A DNA stretch of 52,062 nucleotides from assembly GCA_946625125.1 (NCBI GenBank), contig CAMOSU010000003.1, forward strand, positions 1 through 52,062. The letters are read 5' to 3'. The DNA is from an uncultured Clostridia bacterium (GTDB lineage: Bacteria; Bacillota; Clostridia; Oscillospirales; Oscillospiraceae). Below the pieces are notes generated by a model. The model ran no database searches. It saw only the letters and a list, made by a program, of their open reading frames with translations, and was not told the origin of the DNA. A program made the position numbers and the translations under genes. Position 1 is the stretch's first letter; each line of letters begins with the position of its first letter. This document shows, piece by piece, positions 9,584-18,938 of this stretch.

Positions 9584-10435
9584 TCAGCGATGGGATTTCA
9601 GTTCCTCAAGCTGTTTCTTGATTTTTTTCTTTCGGTTCGGCTTCACCATCAGCAGCACAAAAAGACAGAGCAGCACAGGCGCGGCCAGGAAGGGCATGAC
9701 GATCAGGGGATCGATTTGCAGGGCGTCCGCCGAAAAGTGCATAATGGCGGTTCGGGCGGTCTCAATCCGATGCCCCCGAACCAGCAGGCGATGGGAGTTG
9801 ACGCCATAGGGAGTACAGGTTACCAGAGTACAAAAATCCTCTCCGGGTTCAATGACAAGATCCTTCGTGACCTCAGGGAGCACAATCCGAATCTGATCCA
9901 CCTCATAGGTCAGGGTTTCATCCATGATCTGTATGTAGAAAATGTCACCCAGCTCCAGGTCCTCCACGTCGGTGAGCAGCTTCGCGCTGGGCAGCCCGGT
10001 GTGGCCCGTCAGCACTGAATGGGTACTGGGACCTCCCACGGGAAGGGAGCTGCCGGGCAGATGCCCGATGGCAAACTCCAAAACCACATCCTCGGTGCCA
10101 TGATAAATGGGCAGAGATACCTCGATTTTCGGAATCTCCAGATAACCCATAACCCCGGTGCCGCTGACATCCAGGGTGTTTTCGTATTCCTCCATCTCCA
10201 TTTCAGAAAGCATGAAATGGGAAGGATTCTTTGAGAGCTTTTCGTTGTATTCGTTGGCCTCCCGGAACAGGGCCTCCTTTTGCTGCTGCTCCAGCATGGA
10301 GACGCTCTGCATATACTCGGAAACCAAACGGGACTGCCTCAGGGAATTCCAATAGTTGCTGACAGAAGGGTACAAAAGCAAGGACAGTCCTGCAAGAAAT
10401 ACAAGGATCAACAACAGCGTTTTCCATTTCTTCAT
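9584..10435 (-). CDS. Class C sortase (pilus polymerase)
   Basis: 283 aa; LTGHTGLPSAKLLTDVEDLELGD, LVTCTPYGVNSHRLLVRGHRI signature, C-terminal TM. Confidence 0.93.
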   Translation of the reverse strand: MKKWKTLLLILVFLAGLSLLLYPSVSNYWNSLRQSRLVSEYMQSVSMLEQQQKEALFREANEYNEKLSKNPSHFMLSEMEMEEYENTLDVSGTGVMGYLEIPKIEVSLPIYHGTEDVVLEFAIGHLPGSSLPVGGPSTHSVLTGHTGLPSAKLLTDVEDLELGDIFYIQIMDETLTYEVDQIRIVLPEVTKDLVIEPGEDFCTLVTCTPYGVNSHRLLVRGHRIETARTAIMHFSADALQIDPLIVMPFLAAPVLLCLFVLLMVKPNRKKKIKKQLEELKSHR

Positions 10436-10452
10436 GCAGGATTCTCCTCGCT

Positions 10453-10481
10453 GCCGCGGTGCGGGAGGCCCGCACCGCGGC
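10453..10481 (-). promoter_or_regulatory. Perfect 13-bp stem / 3-nt loop hairpin in the pilin-srtC intergenic gap
   Basis: GCCGCGGTGCGGG-AGG-CCCGCACCGCGGC; no T-run follows, and the srtC RBS GAGGAGAAT lies just downstream on the minus strand. Confidence 0.8.
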
Positions 10482-10514
10482 TTTGGTTTACTTAGGACTT
10501 ATGTAGTCTGACGA

Positions 10515-12311
10515 TTAGTTGGCGTCGGAGAACTTCTTGACAACCAGCAGAACGCCAGCGCCCAGGACGCACAGGCCGCCCAGGACATAGAACAGAGTGG
10601 TGCCGATGCCGCCGGTGGAGGGCAGGACGCCGCCGCTGACGTTCTCGATGTCAGCATGGAGGATACCCATGTTCTCCTCGGTGGGCATGAAGGGATCGCC
10701 GTCAACGGAGATCAGAACGGGGTTCTCGGACTCTTCCTCGTGCTCGGCAACAACGTCGAACTCGATGGGCTCCAGGGTGTTGTATCCCGGAGGAGTCACG
10801 GTCTCAGTGATGCGGTAGTGGCCATCGTCAACACCGGTCCAGGTGAAGGTGGTGCCGGCAGTGGTCTCGCGCTCCACGGAACGGATGGTGTAGCCGAAGT
10901 TGCCGGAAACCTGAACAACCTGGCCATTCTGGAGCTGGTAGTAGGGAACGCCAATGCCCATGGCAATCAGCTCGGGGGACAGGGCGTCAACCTGAGAGGC
11001 CTTCAGATAGATGTCGGTCTCAGCAGTGTCGTCGGTGGCTCTGTCGCGGATGACGTAGTACAGCTCGCCGGTGGCGGGATCGGTGTACTCGCGAACGATC
11101 TTGCTGTTGATCTTCACGACGCGGCCCTCGCCGCCAACAGTAGTCTCGCCGTTGACCTCGCCGGGAACAACAACCCAGTGGCCTTCGGGATTCTCTTCGT
11201 CGATGACCCACTTCTCAAGCTGGAACTGAGCGCCGGTCAGGGGCTGGCCGTTCTCGTCAACCTTGTCAACAACGACTTCGTAGGTGAAGACAACAACCTT
11301 GTCCCAGGGAGTGAAGCCAGTGGAGGTCTCATCGGTGGGGTTGTTGGAATACTCCATCCGCATCTCGTTGGGGTTGCCGGGAACGCCGATGACGGCTTCC
11401 TCGTTCAGGATGGACTCATACTCAACGGTAATCACGGAGCCGGCAACAACAGCCTCGATCTCCTTCAGGTTCTCGAAGCGAACCTCAAAGGTGCAGCCGT
11501 CGGTGCAGTCGGTGACAACCTCAAAGCCAGTGGTGATCTCAACGCCGTCAACAAAAACGCCGGTGACATGATCGAAGGTCAGGCCTTCGCTCTCATTGTC
11601 GTGGAACACCAGCTTGTAGGTGTCGTACTTGTCGTAGTCAGCGGCCACGGTGCCGGTGAACTGGAAGGGAACGGGATCGCCGATGTCGTAGTCAGCGGAA
11701 TCCTGCCAGTCGGAGCCTTCCTGGGTGGAGTCATTGATGTCCTTGACCTTCTTCTGGGAGGTAACGCCGGTGGTGTCCTTGGCGGCCACGGTGACGTCGC
11801 CCTCAACCAGGAGGATGTAGTCGGAGTAGGTGTCGCTGTTCAGAGCCGCGGTGGTGTCCTTGACGTAGTAGTAGCCGTCACCGACAACATTAATGACAGC
11901 GGGGTTCTCGGCGTCAGCAGTGCCTTCGCCGGCGGGGTTGGTGGTGAAGCGGTCCACAACAGCAGCGAAAGCCCGGAGCTCCTCGCTGTTGGAGCCGTAG
12001 CCGGTGAGAACTTCGACAACCTGAGCGGCAGTCTCGCAGGCAGCGAAGTCGGGGATCTCGGAGCGCAGAGCTTCCATCAGGGCCAGGCCGTTGACGCCGG
12101 AGCCCCAGCTCACGTTGGACAGAGCGGTGGTCTCGGGGTCATAGACGCCGGCGAATACCTGATAGGCAGTGTAGGTATGCGCTTCGGCTGCGTCGGGGTT
12201 CTCAATGGTGATGGTATGCGGGGTGGTTGCGTCAGCAAACACGGCCAGGCTCAGGGTGAAAACCAGAGCGAGAACCAGCAGAATGCTAACAAGCTTTTGC
12301 ATGGTCTTCAT
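10515..12311 (-). CDS. Isopeptide-forming major (backbone) pilin, LPXTG anchored
   Basis: MKTMQKLVSILLVLALVFTLSLAVFA signal peptide; Cna-B-like domain VVDKVDENGQPLTGAQFQLEKW; E-box YRITETVTPPGYN; LPSTGGIGTTLFYVLGG sorting signal. Start is at the ATG of an ATGA overlap with the upstream gene. Confidence 0.92.
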   Translation of the reverse strand: MKTMQKLVSILLVLALVFTLSLAVFADATTPHTITIENPDAAEAHTYTAYQVFAGVYDPETTALSNVSWGSGVNGLALMEALRSEIPDFAACETAAQVVEVLTGYGSNSEELRAFAAVVDRFTTNPAGEGTADAENPAVINVVGDGYYYVKDTTAALNSDTYSDYILLVEGDVTVAAKDTTGVTSQKKVKDINDSTQEGSDWQDSADYDIGDPVPFQFTGTVAADYDKYDTYKLVFHDNESEGLTFDHVTGVFVDGVEITTGFEVVTDCTDGCTFEVRFENLKEIEAVVAGSVITVEYESILNEEAVIGVPGNPNEMRMEYSNNPTDETSTGFTPWDKVVVFTYEVVVDKVDENGQPLTGAQFQLEKWVIDEENPEGHWVVVPGEVNGETTVGGEGRVVKINSKIVREYTDPATGELYYVIRDRATDDTAETDIYLKASQVDALSPELIAMGIGVPYYQLQNGQVVQVSGNFGYTIRSVERETTAGTTFTWTGVDDGHYRITETVTPPGYNTLEPIEFDVVAEHEEESENPVLISVDGDPFMPTEENMGILHADIENVSGGVLPSTGGIGTTLFYVLGGLCVLGAGVLLVVKKFSDAN

Positions 12312-15300
12312 TGCTTTTCCTCCGTTTTTTTGAATTTTATATAAGCAACCGCAGCCGCAAGCATCAAGCATGCTCCGAGCCCTACGAACTGCCGGCTCCC
12401 GTTACTTCCCGTTTCCGGGAGCTCGTAGGGCTCGCAGTTGTTGGAGATTACAATCGTGCCTCCGGTTATGCCGTTGTTTATATATGTGGGAATGTATCCG
12501 GGAACGTCGTCCTCCGCTACGTAGTAGTAGTAGACATTTCCGTTCTCGTCATGGGTGGGAAGGGCGCCCCAGGTGTAGCTCCATCCGCTTTCCTGGCTGA
12601 GCTGTACCGGGTTCTCCACCTGATTGGAGGCAGGAACCAGATCCATCTCTCCTTCCCCGCTGGGGTCAATGCTGCGGTACAGCCTCACGGTGATGGGAGG
12701 CTGCTGGGGATTCTCCATCTCCTCACCGTAGTAGCTGAACCAGCGCTTGTTCACCGTCAGTCCGCTGAAGGGATTGGTGACGATTAACACGCCGCCGTTC
12801 TGGCTGAAGAACTGCACCTGCTCAAAGGCTACGTCGGAGCCAGCCGCAGCGGTCTCATAGAGCTGGAACTGGGTCTGATCCCCTCTGGGCATGCAGAGGA
12901 ACCACACTGCCTTGTCTTCCAGATCATAGCCCACAGGGGCCCGCAGCTCCGTCATACGGTAGAGGACCCCGGGGTTCAGATCCCGGTCCGAGCCGATGAG
13001 GGTTAATACAATCCGGCCAAGCTCATTGGTTTCATAGATCTGCTGGGGATTCTCCGGATTCTCAGACAGTCTCCAGGTCCCCTGCTCCGGATCCCAATAC
13101 TCCAGCAGGAATCTGGCGCCGGGCAGAACCTTTGCGTTGTTGTCCTCGTCCACCTTGGTAAGCGTCACCACGCGCTGCCAGGCAGTGGCGCTGGAGTCGA
13201 CGCCCCGAAGGGCAATCTCACAGGAGGACTCAAAGACGCCGGCCAGTCTGGCCCGGTTGGAAACCATGGTCTGATTATCCAAAATCGCGGAATAATCCAC
13301 CGTGTAGTCGTAGACCATCACAAAGGCGGTTTCATCCGGGATCTGCACGGTCAGGGTCTTGTCCTGGGCGCTGTAGGAGAGGCGATACTCATAGGGCATG
13401 ACCCGGTTGCCCAGGCGGTCGGGATCGCTGGGATCATAGTAATAAAGCTGAATGCTGCCCAGGTCCAGATCGGCACCAATGCCGGAGCTGAACTGGTCCG
13501 TCAGAACGATCCAATCGCTTTCGGGGTCCAAGTCCTCCGCGCCGGCGTTGATGATCAGATCATACCGCACCCGGCCGGTGGGATTCCCCTCCTCGTCCAG
13601 AAGCTGAACGCCGTTCTTTTCCAGACGCTTGGGCTGATTTTCCACGGTGACGGTCTGGACGGCGGTATAGTCGTCCCAGCTTGCCACGTTGGTAAAGCTT
13701 GCTGTGCTGTGGGTGTAGTCATTCCAGAGGCTTTCGTCGGTAAGTCTGACACGGTAGATGATGCCGATGTAGCCGTAGCTGTGCTTCATCTGTTCGGTGA
13801 CGCCGGAAATCTGGAAGCTCAGCAGGGTGGTGCCGTCTTCCTGGGCCACGGTGCTGAAGCTGAAGTTGCTTTCGTCCGTAAAGGTGCCGTTGTACTCTCC
13901 GTAGAGATTGGCGCCGGTGAAGAAGGCCCGGGGAGACTCAGGCAGAAGCTCCACCCCAGCGGGCAGAATGTCCGTCACCGTCAGGGAGTCTTCCTCCAGG
14001 ACGCTGAGATCCACCAGCAGGCGATATTCCAGAACGCCGCCGCAGTCGCTGTAGTCCAGCTCCGCGTCCTCGGACTGGAACCTGCCGTTTGTCCGGATCT
14101 GCTTCTCAAAGGCGTTGCCCTTGCGGTAGAAGGCGGGAGCTACGTCGTAGACGCCGCCGCGAAGATAGATGTAGTTCTGGTAGCTCCAGTAATCACCCTC
14201 CTGGGCGCTGGAGGCATTGAGCCAGGTGGGATATTCCTCCGCCACCACCTCGTAGCCGTGGAAGCTGCTGCCCCGCAGGGGGTGCAGCTCAAAGACCACC
14301 CGGGAGACGTGGGTCTCAGTATCGTCGGGGCTCACCAGTCTGCCCTGGGAGTCATAGTAGCTCAGCTCAAAGTCCACATAGTCGTTGTTCTCGTCGCCGT
14401 AGTACCAGGACTGACCGTCGCTGATCATGCGGAGGTTGCCCCGCAGGGCCTGGTCCAGCTCCGCAGCGTAGGCAAAGTGGAGATTGTTGTCCAGATACTC
14501 TCCGTTGTTGACATCCATCACCGGCGTGGAGATGTTGTCCCGGAAGCTGTAGCTGTCCATCTCTCCCACGGGAAGCGTTACATGGAAGCTCCAGGCGGTT
14601 CGCACCATGCCGTCGGAGTAGACGTGCTTGGAGTCCAGAACCTTATCCACACCCTCGGAGCGCTCCTCCACCTCCACCTCCGCTACCACGGTGGTTTCCC
14701 GGTCGTTCACCAGACGAACGGTATTTCTGACCGTCTGGGCGGTGGTGGGCGCCGCGGTGCTGTAGCGGATGAAGTAGGGTCTTGCGGGAGCGCTGGGGGG
14801 GAAGGTGTAATTGATGGTGCGTCCGTCGGAGGGGGTGAGGTCCGCGTAGCGGACGCCGTTGGCGTTGGTCAGCAGAACCTTGCCCACTGCCGGATAGGGC
14901 AGGGTATCCTCAATCCGCCAGCCCGCCACGCTGCGGCTTTCGGGGTTGACGGTGATCACCCAGTCGATCAGGCCGGTCATGGGGTTGAAGGAACCGCTCT
15001 TGGTGATGTCGCAGGTATAGGTAATGAAGAAGCTGGTGGTGGCCTCCAGGGTTCCGGCGGAGGCTGTGGCCTCGTTGTCCAGCTCAAAGCTGCCGCTGAG
15101 GTCGGGGTCCAGCGTCACGGCGTAGGCAATCTTGTAGCTTTCCCCAGCCTCCAGGGCGGGCAGGCCCCCCAGAGTGAAGTTCATGTTGTCTTCATTGAAC
15201 TCCACTGTGTAATCCGTCATCAGCTCCGTCTCTCCCTGGGCGTTCTCCCGGAGGATGGAGAAGCTGTTGATGTCGTAGACAGCAGAGAAGAGGGTGGCGG

Positions 15301-16450
15301 GGGTCTGGTTGGTGAGCAGGTCGATCACCATGAGGGAGCTTCCGGTTCCCTTCTCGGAGCTCACCGTGAGCAGGAAGTCCGCTCTGGTGTAGTCGTCGTT
15401 GAAGCTGCCGGTCTTCTCCAACTGGAGGTCGTACTTCTGCTCGTCGGGAACCGTGACGGTAATGGTGCCGGCGTCGTTTTCAAATTCGATCTCCCGGTCA
15501 CTTCCGTCGTCGTTGGCGTAGAGGTAGCAGGAGAACTCCACGGTACCCATAATGGCGTTTCCATTGGCGAACTCGTCGTTGAAGAGAATGTGGATGATGC
15601 CGTCCTCGGTGATGGTGTAGATGCCCACGGCCACGCCGTCATCCATCACATCGCCGGAGGTCTCCTCGATGGGCTGGATTCCCTCGGGAAGCTGGTAGAA
15701 CACATACTTGCTGTCGGGGGTGACAATATCCTTGGGAATGTCGTAGATGATGGCGGCCTTCACGGTCTCGCCGTTTTCAAACCAAGTGTCCTCCACAAGG
15801 GCTCCGCCCTCCTGGCGCTGGAACACCGCGCTGTCAAGATAGGGGGCCAGGTCAATGCCGTCCTCCGGGAACTGGAAGTTGGGATCCTCCAGCCGCCAGG
15901 GCCAGGAGAACCGGGACTTGTCGGGATCTTCAGGCTCCGGCTCCGAGGGCTGCTCGGGTTCTGTAGTCTCCCGGGGCTCCTCCGGGTCCGCGGGGGCGGT
16001 GGGAGTGGGCTCCTGGGACTCCTGCGCCGGGGCTTCGGCCTCGGTGGTCTCGGGAGCGGAAGGCTCCTGGGCAGGCTCTGTTGTCTCGGGACTCTGGGTC
16101 AGCTCCGGTACAGGCTCGGGCTCGGCGTAGCAGTCGTCGCTGTGGACGTGCTCCTCCATGCCGCATACCAGCACTGTGGTATAGCAGTCGGGGGTATGGG
16201 AGTGCTCCTCCCCCTCCTCCAGGCCGCAGGTCAGCGCGGTGAGCCAGCAGGTCTCACCGTGGACATGCTCGGTCCGGCCGCAAATCAGCTCCCGCTCCTC
16301 TGTTCTGGCAGGGAAAATGAGCACATAGCTGGTGAGCATCACCACCACCAGGGCCAGAATCATGCAGCTTCTGAACCATATTGACTTGTTCTTACGGCGC
16401 TCCACATAGACGGAAACGCTGTTTTGAGACAGGTCTTTCTTCATATTCAT
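12308..16450 (-). CDS. Large LPXTG surface protein / putative pilus tip adhesin
   Basis: 1380 aa; N-terminal TM, repeated CG..EEH.H...CY motifs, acidic P/E/T-rich linker, Cna-B-like domain near the C-terminus (VNKRWFSYYGEEMENPQQPPITVRLYRS), LPETGSNGSRQFVGLGACLML sorting signal. Confidence 0.88.
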   Translation of the reverse strand: MNMKKDLSQNSVSVYVERRKNKSIWFRSCMILALVVVMLTSYVLIFPARTEERELICGRTEHVHGETCWLTALTCGLEEGEEHSHTPDCYTTVLVCGMEEHVHSDDCYAEPEPVPELTQSPETTEPAQEPSAPETTEAEAPAQESQEPTPTAPADPEEPRETTEPEQPSEPEPEDPDKSRFSWPWRLEDPNFQFPEDGIDLAPYLDSAVFQRQEGGALVEDTWFENGETVKAAIIYDIPKDIVTPDSKYVFYQLPEGIQPIEETSGDVMDDGVAVGIYTITEDGIIHILFNDEFANGNAIMGTVEFSCYLYANDDGSDREIEFENDAGTITVTVPDEQKYDLQLEKTGSFNDDYTRADFLLTVSSEKGTGSSLMVIDLLTNQTPATLFSAVYDINSFSILRENAQGETELMTDYTVEFNEDNMNFTLGGLPALEAGESYKIAYAVTLDPDLSGSFELDNEATASAGTLEATTSFFITYTCDITKSGSFNPMTGLIDWVITVNPESRSVAGWRIEDTLPYPAVGKVLLTNANGVRYADLTPSDGRTINYTFPPSAPARPYFIRYSTAAPTTAQTVRNTVRLVNDRETTVVAEVEVEERSEGVDKVLDSKHVYSDGMVRTAWSFHVTLPVGEMDSYSFRDNISTPVMDVNNGEYLDNNLHFAYAAELDQALRGNLRMISDGQSWYYGDENNDYVDFELSYYDSQGRLVSPDDTETHVSRVVFELHPLRGSSFHGYEVVAEEYPTWLNASSAQEGDYWSYQNYIYLRGGVYDVAPAFYRKGNAFEKQIRTNGRFQSEDAELDYSDCGGVLEYRLLVDLSVLEEDSLTVTDILPAGVELLPESPRAFFTGANLYGEYNGTFTDESNFSFSTVAQEDGTTLLSFQISGVTEQMKHSYGYIGIIYRVRLTDESLWNDYTHSTASFTNVASWDDYTAVQTVTVENQPKRLEKNGVQLLDEEGNPTGRVRYDLIINAGAEDLDPESDWIVLTDQFSSGIGADLDLGSIQLYYYDPSDPDRLGNRVMPYEYRLSYSAQDKTLTVQIPDETAFVMVYDYTVDYSAILDNQTMVSNRARLAGVFESSCEIALRGVDSSATAWQRVVTLTKVDEDNNAKVLPGARFLLEYWDPEQGTWRLSENPENPQQIYETNELGRIVLTLIGSDRDLNPGVLYRMTELRAPVGYDLEDKAVWFLCMPRGDQTQFQLYETAAAGSDVAFEQVQFFSQNGGVLIVTNPFSGLTVNKRWFSYYGEEMENPQQPPITVRLYRSIDPSGEGEMDLVPASNQVENPVQLSQESGWSYTWGALPTHDENGNVYYYYVAEDDVPGYIPTYINNGITGGTIVISNNCEPYELPETGSNGSRQFVGLGACLMLAAAVAYIKFKKTEEKQ

Positions 16451-16493
16451 TCCCTTATTTCACTATGAAATCTTCTCGTTCACAGTCTTGGGC

Positions 16494-17078
16494 TCAGCGG
16501 ACCCGGCCCAGGCGATTCAAGGGCCAGACGCAAAAGAGCACCTTGCCCAGCATATTTTCGGGATCCACACAGCCGATGATATTGCTTCTGGAATCGGCAG
16601 CGGTCATCCGATTGTCGCCCAGGACGAAATACTGCCCGTCCGGGACGGTAAAGGGAAACTCCACGTCGCCGCTGCCCACGGCCTTCTCCGTCAGATAGGG
16701 CTCATCCAGGAGGCTGCCGTCCACAAAGACATTTCCCTCCTGGTCCATATCCACCACGGAGCCGCCCAGGGCGATTACCCGCTTGATAAACAGCTTGTTG
16801 TTGTAGTAGAAGGCGATTACATCGCCGGATTTGGCGCTGTCGCTCTTGATCACCACCACAATCTCCCCGTCCTCCAGGGTGGGGGACATGGAGCTGCCGT
16901 AGCTTTTCAAGACCGGCATGAACAGGATGGCTACCAGGGCGGTAATGGCCGCCACGGTAATGAGCGCGTAAAGAGCATTCCGCAGCAGATGGTGCTGGGT
17001 CTGTTTGCGCTTCTGCCGGGTAATCTCCGCCTCCAGCTCCTCGATGGAGGGCAGAACAATGGGCTCTTTCTTCTTCAT
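16494..17078 (-). CDS. lepB: Signal peptidase I
   Basis: SYGSSMSPTLEDGEIVVV (Ser), NNKLFIKRVIALGG (Lys), YFVLGDNRMTAADSR; start chosen at MKKKEPIVLPS. Confidence 0.9.
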   Translation of the reverse strand: MKKKEPIVLPSIEELEAEITRQKRKQTQHHLLRNALYALITVAAITALVAILFMPVLKSYGSSMSPTLEDGEIVVVIKSDSAKSGDVIAFYYNNKLFIKRVIALGGSVVDMDQEGNVFVDGSLLDEPYLTEKAVGSGDVEFPFTVPDGQYFVLGDNRMTAADSRSNIIGCVDPENMLGKVLFCVWPLNRLGRVR

Positions 17079-17115
17079 GGATCCGTTTCCCCTACGATGG
17101 AACAATCGGAGTCCG

Positions 17116-18765
17116 TCACACCTGAACGTTTCCGATCATCTTCAGCATTTCCCGCAGGCCCTGGTGCTCATCGTAGAACTGCTCCAGATCGCCTGTGATC
17201 TTGTTCCAGTGATCGTCCGCCTCCCGGACCTTGCGGACGTAGAGATCCGCGGCCTCCCGGCCCAGGCGATCCGCCTGGAGCTTTGCCGAGTGAACGATGT
17301 GATCCGCTTCCTTCTGGGCCTCCGCCCGAATCTGCTCAGCCTCCCGGGCCGCCTCCGCCTTCTGCTTGTCGGCGTCCTGAAGGGTCAGCCGGGCCTCGTC
17401 ATTGGCCCGGGCCACATTCTGCTCGGCCTCGGTCTTCTTCGCGTTCTCATATTCCTCGGCGCCGCGCCGGATCTTCTCTGCCTGCTGCTTGGATTCCGCG
17501 TCCATTCTGGCCGCCTCGGCATGGGCCGCGGCCAGGAGCTTCTCAGCCTGCTGACGGGATTCCAGGGTCAGCCGGTCAGCTTCCTCCTGGGCCTTGGTGA
17601 GAATGGCGTCCGCGCGATTCTGGGCCTCCGTCACGGAGGAGGTGGCCTTCATCTGGGCCTCCAGCAGGGCGGAATTTGCCATGTTGTGCTTCTGAGAGCT
17701 GACCAGATCCGCTTCCTTCTCCACAATACTGGCCTTGGTGCGGGAATTCTCCAGCAGCGCCTCGGCCTTTTCCTTGGCCTCGGCCAGAAGCTCCTCCGTG
17801 TCCTTCCGGGTCTTTTCCCGCAGGGCGGCGGTTTCCTGTTCTGTTTTTTCCCGCAGGGCGGCAGTCTCCTGCTCTGCCTCCGCCCGGAGGGCGTCGGCCT
17901 GCTCCCGAGCCTGGCGCAGCAGCGTGTCCGCCTCGGTTCTGGATTCCAGCCCCAGCTTCTCGCTGGCGCTGCGCTGCTCCGCCTCAATCCGGGCGGCGTT
18001 GTTCAGATACTCGTCGGCGGCGGCCTGGGCGGCCTCAAATACGCCGTTCAGTTGCAGGCTGGCCTCCGCGATGGAGCCCGCCTCCTTGAGAATGGCCTCC
18101 CGGCGCTCCAGAGCGGCCTCCCGCTCCTGCAGCCGGGTCTCGGTTTCGCTGAGCTTGCGCAGGGTATCCTGCAGCTTGGCCTCCTGCTCCGCGGACTGGA
18201 GCTCCAGCTCCGCAAGGCGCTCCGTCTGGGCGCCCAGCTTCTCGTCCCGGGCGGCCAGGATCCGGTCCTTCTCCGCAAGCTGGCGGTCCTTCTCCACATA
18301 GACGGCCTCGTGCCGGGCCAGCTCCTGCTCCCGATCGGCCATGCGGTCCTCCAGCAGCACGTTCTTTTCGGCAATCTGGTCGTCCTTCTCCCGGAGCTGG
18401 CGGTCCTTATCAGTCAAAACCGCGTCCCGCTCGGCATAGAGCCGGGCCTGCTCCGCGATCCGGTCGTCCTTCTCGCTGAGCTGGCGGTCCTTCTGGATGA
18501 GCTGACGGTCCTTTTCAGCCATCTGGTCGTCCTTACCGGCCAGAAGGCGGTCCTTCTCCGCGAGCTGCTCTGACTTCTCGGCAAACTGCCGCCGCTCCTC
18601 TTCCAGATGGGAATTGGTCTCCTTGAGCTTCTCTTCCTGAACCTCAAGCTTCTTTTGCAGCCATTCATTCTGCTTCATCTGGTCCACCAGCAGCTCCATG
18701 AGCTCGGTTTTGCGCAGCCGCCGCAGTTCCTTGTTGGTCATTTCTCTCGCCTCCCCCGGAGTCAT
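17116..18765 (-). CDS. Large charged coiled-coil / heptad-repeat protein
   Basis: 549 aa, almost entirely helical-repeat sequence: (A-E-K-D-R-Q-L)n heptads, then 11-residue repeats (EQETAALREKT). Confidence 0.85.
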   Translation of the reverse strand: MTPGEAREMTNKELRRLRKTELMELLVDQMKQNEWLQKKLEVQEEKLKETNSHLEEERRQFAEKSEQLAEKDRLLAGKDDQMAEKDRQLIQKDRQLSEKDDRIAEQARLYAERDAVLTDKDRQLREKDDQIAEKNVLLEDRMADREQELARHEAVYVEKDRQLAEKDRILAARDEKLGAQTERLAELELQSAEQEAKLQDTLRKLSETETRLQEREAALERREAILKEAGSIAEASLQLNGVFEAAQAAADEYLNNAARIEAEQRSASEKLGLESRTEADTLLRQAREQADALRAEAEQETAALREKTEQETAALREKTRKDTEELLAEAKEKAEALLENSRTKASIVEKEADLVSSQKHNMANSALLEAQMKATSSVTEAQNRADAILTKAQEEADRLTLESRQQAEKLLAAAHAEAARMDAESKQQAEKIRRGAEEYENAKKTEAEQNVARANDEARLTLQDADKQKAEAAREAEQIRAEAQKEADHIVHSAKLQADRLGREAADLYVRKVREADDHWNKITGDLEQFYDEHQGLREMLKMIGNVQV

Positions 18766-18822
18766 TTATCTGTCTGTAGGCAAATGGGCGCAACTATCCC
18801 TTTTCGCCTTCTAATCATCATA

Positions 18823-18851
18823 ACTATACCACATATCCTGTCGTATTACAA
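18823..18851 (-). promoter_or_regulatory. Putative sigma-A promoter for the coiled-coil gene
   Basis: Minus strand TTGTAA - 17 bp - TATAGT. Confidence 0.45.
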
Positions 18852-18909
18852 GCTTTTTTTAAAAAAAATAGTAAATTATTTCACAGAACCTTCACATTTG
18901 ATCTGGTAC

Positions 18910-18938
18910 TTTTCAACGCTCCCCTTTTGTGTTATAAT
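18910..18938 (+). promoter_or_regulatory. Putative sigma-A promoter for the Y-family polymerase gene
   Basis: TTTTCA - 17 bp - TATAAT in an AT-rich region; the -35 is weak. Confidence 0.35.

Noticed and set aside
10656-12344. 562-aa + strand ORF opposite the backbone pilin
   Set aside because: Shadow of a well-supported pilin gene on the minus strand.
13709-16384. 891-aa + strand ORF opposite the tip adhesin
   Set aside because: Antisense shadow ORF; the minus frame encodes a clear LPXTG surface protein.
8296-17078. Prophage or integrative element around the pilus operon
   Set aside because: No integrase, transposase, att-like repeat or phage structural genes seen in the window.
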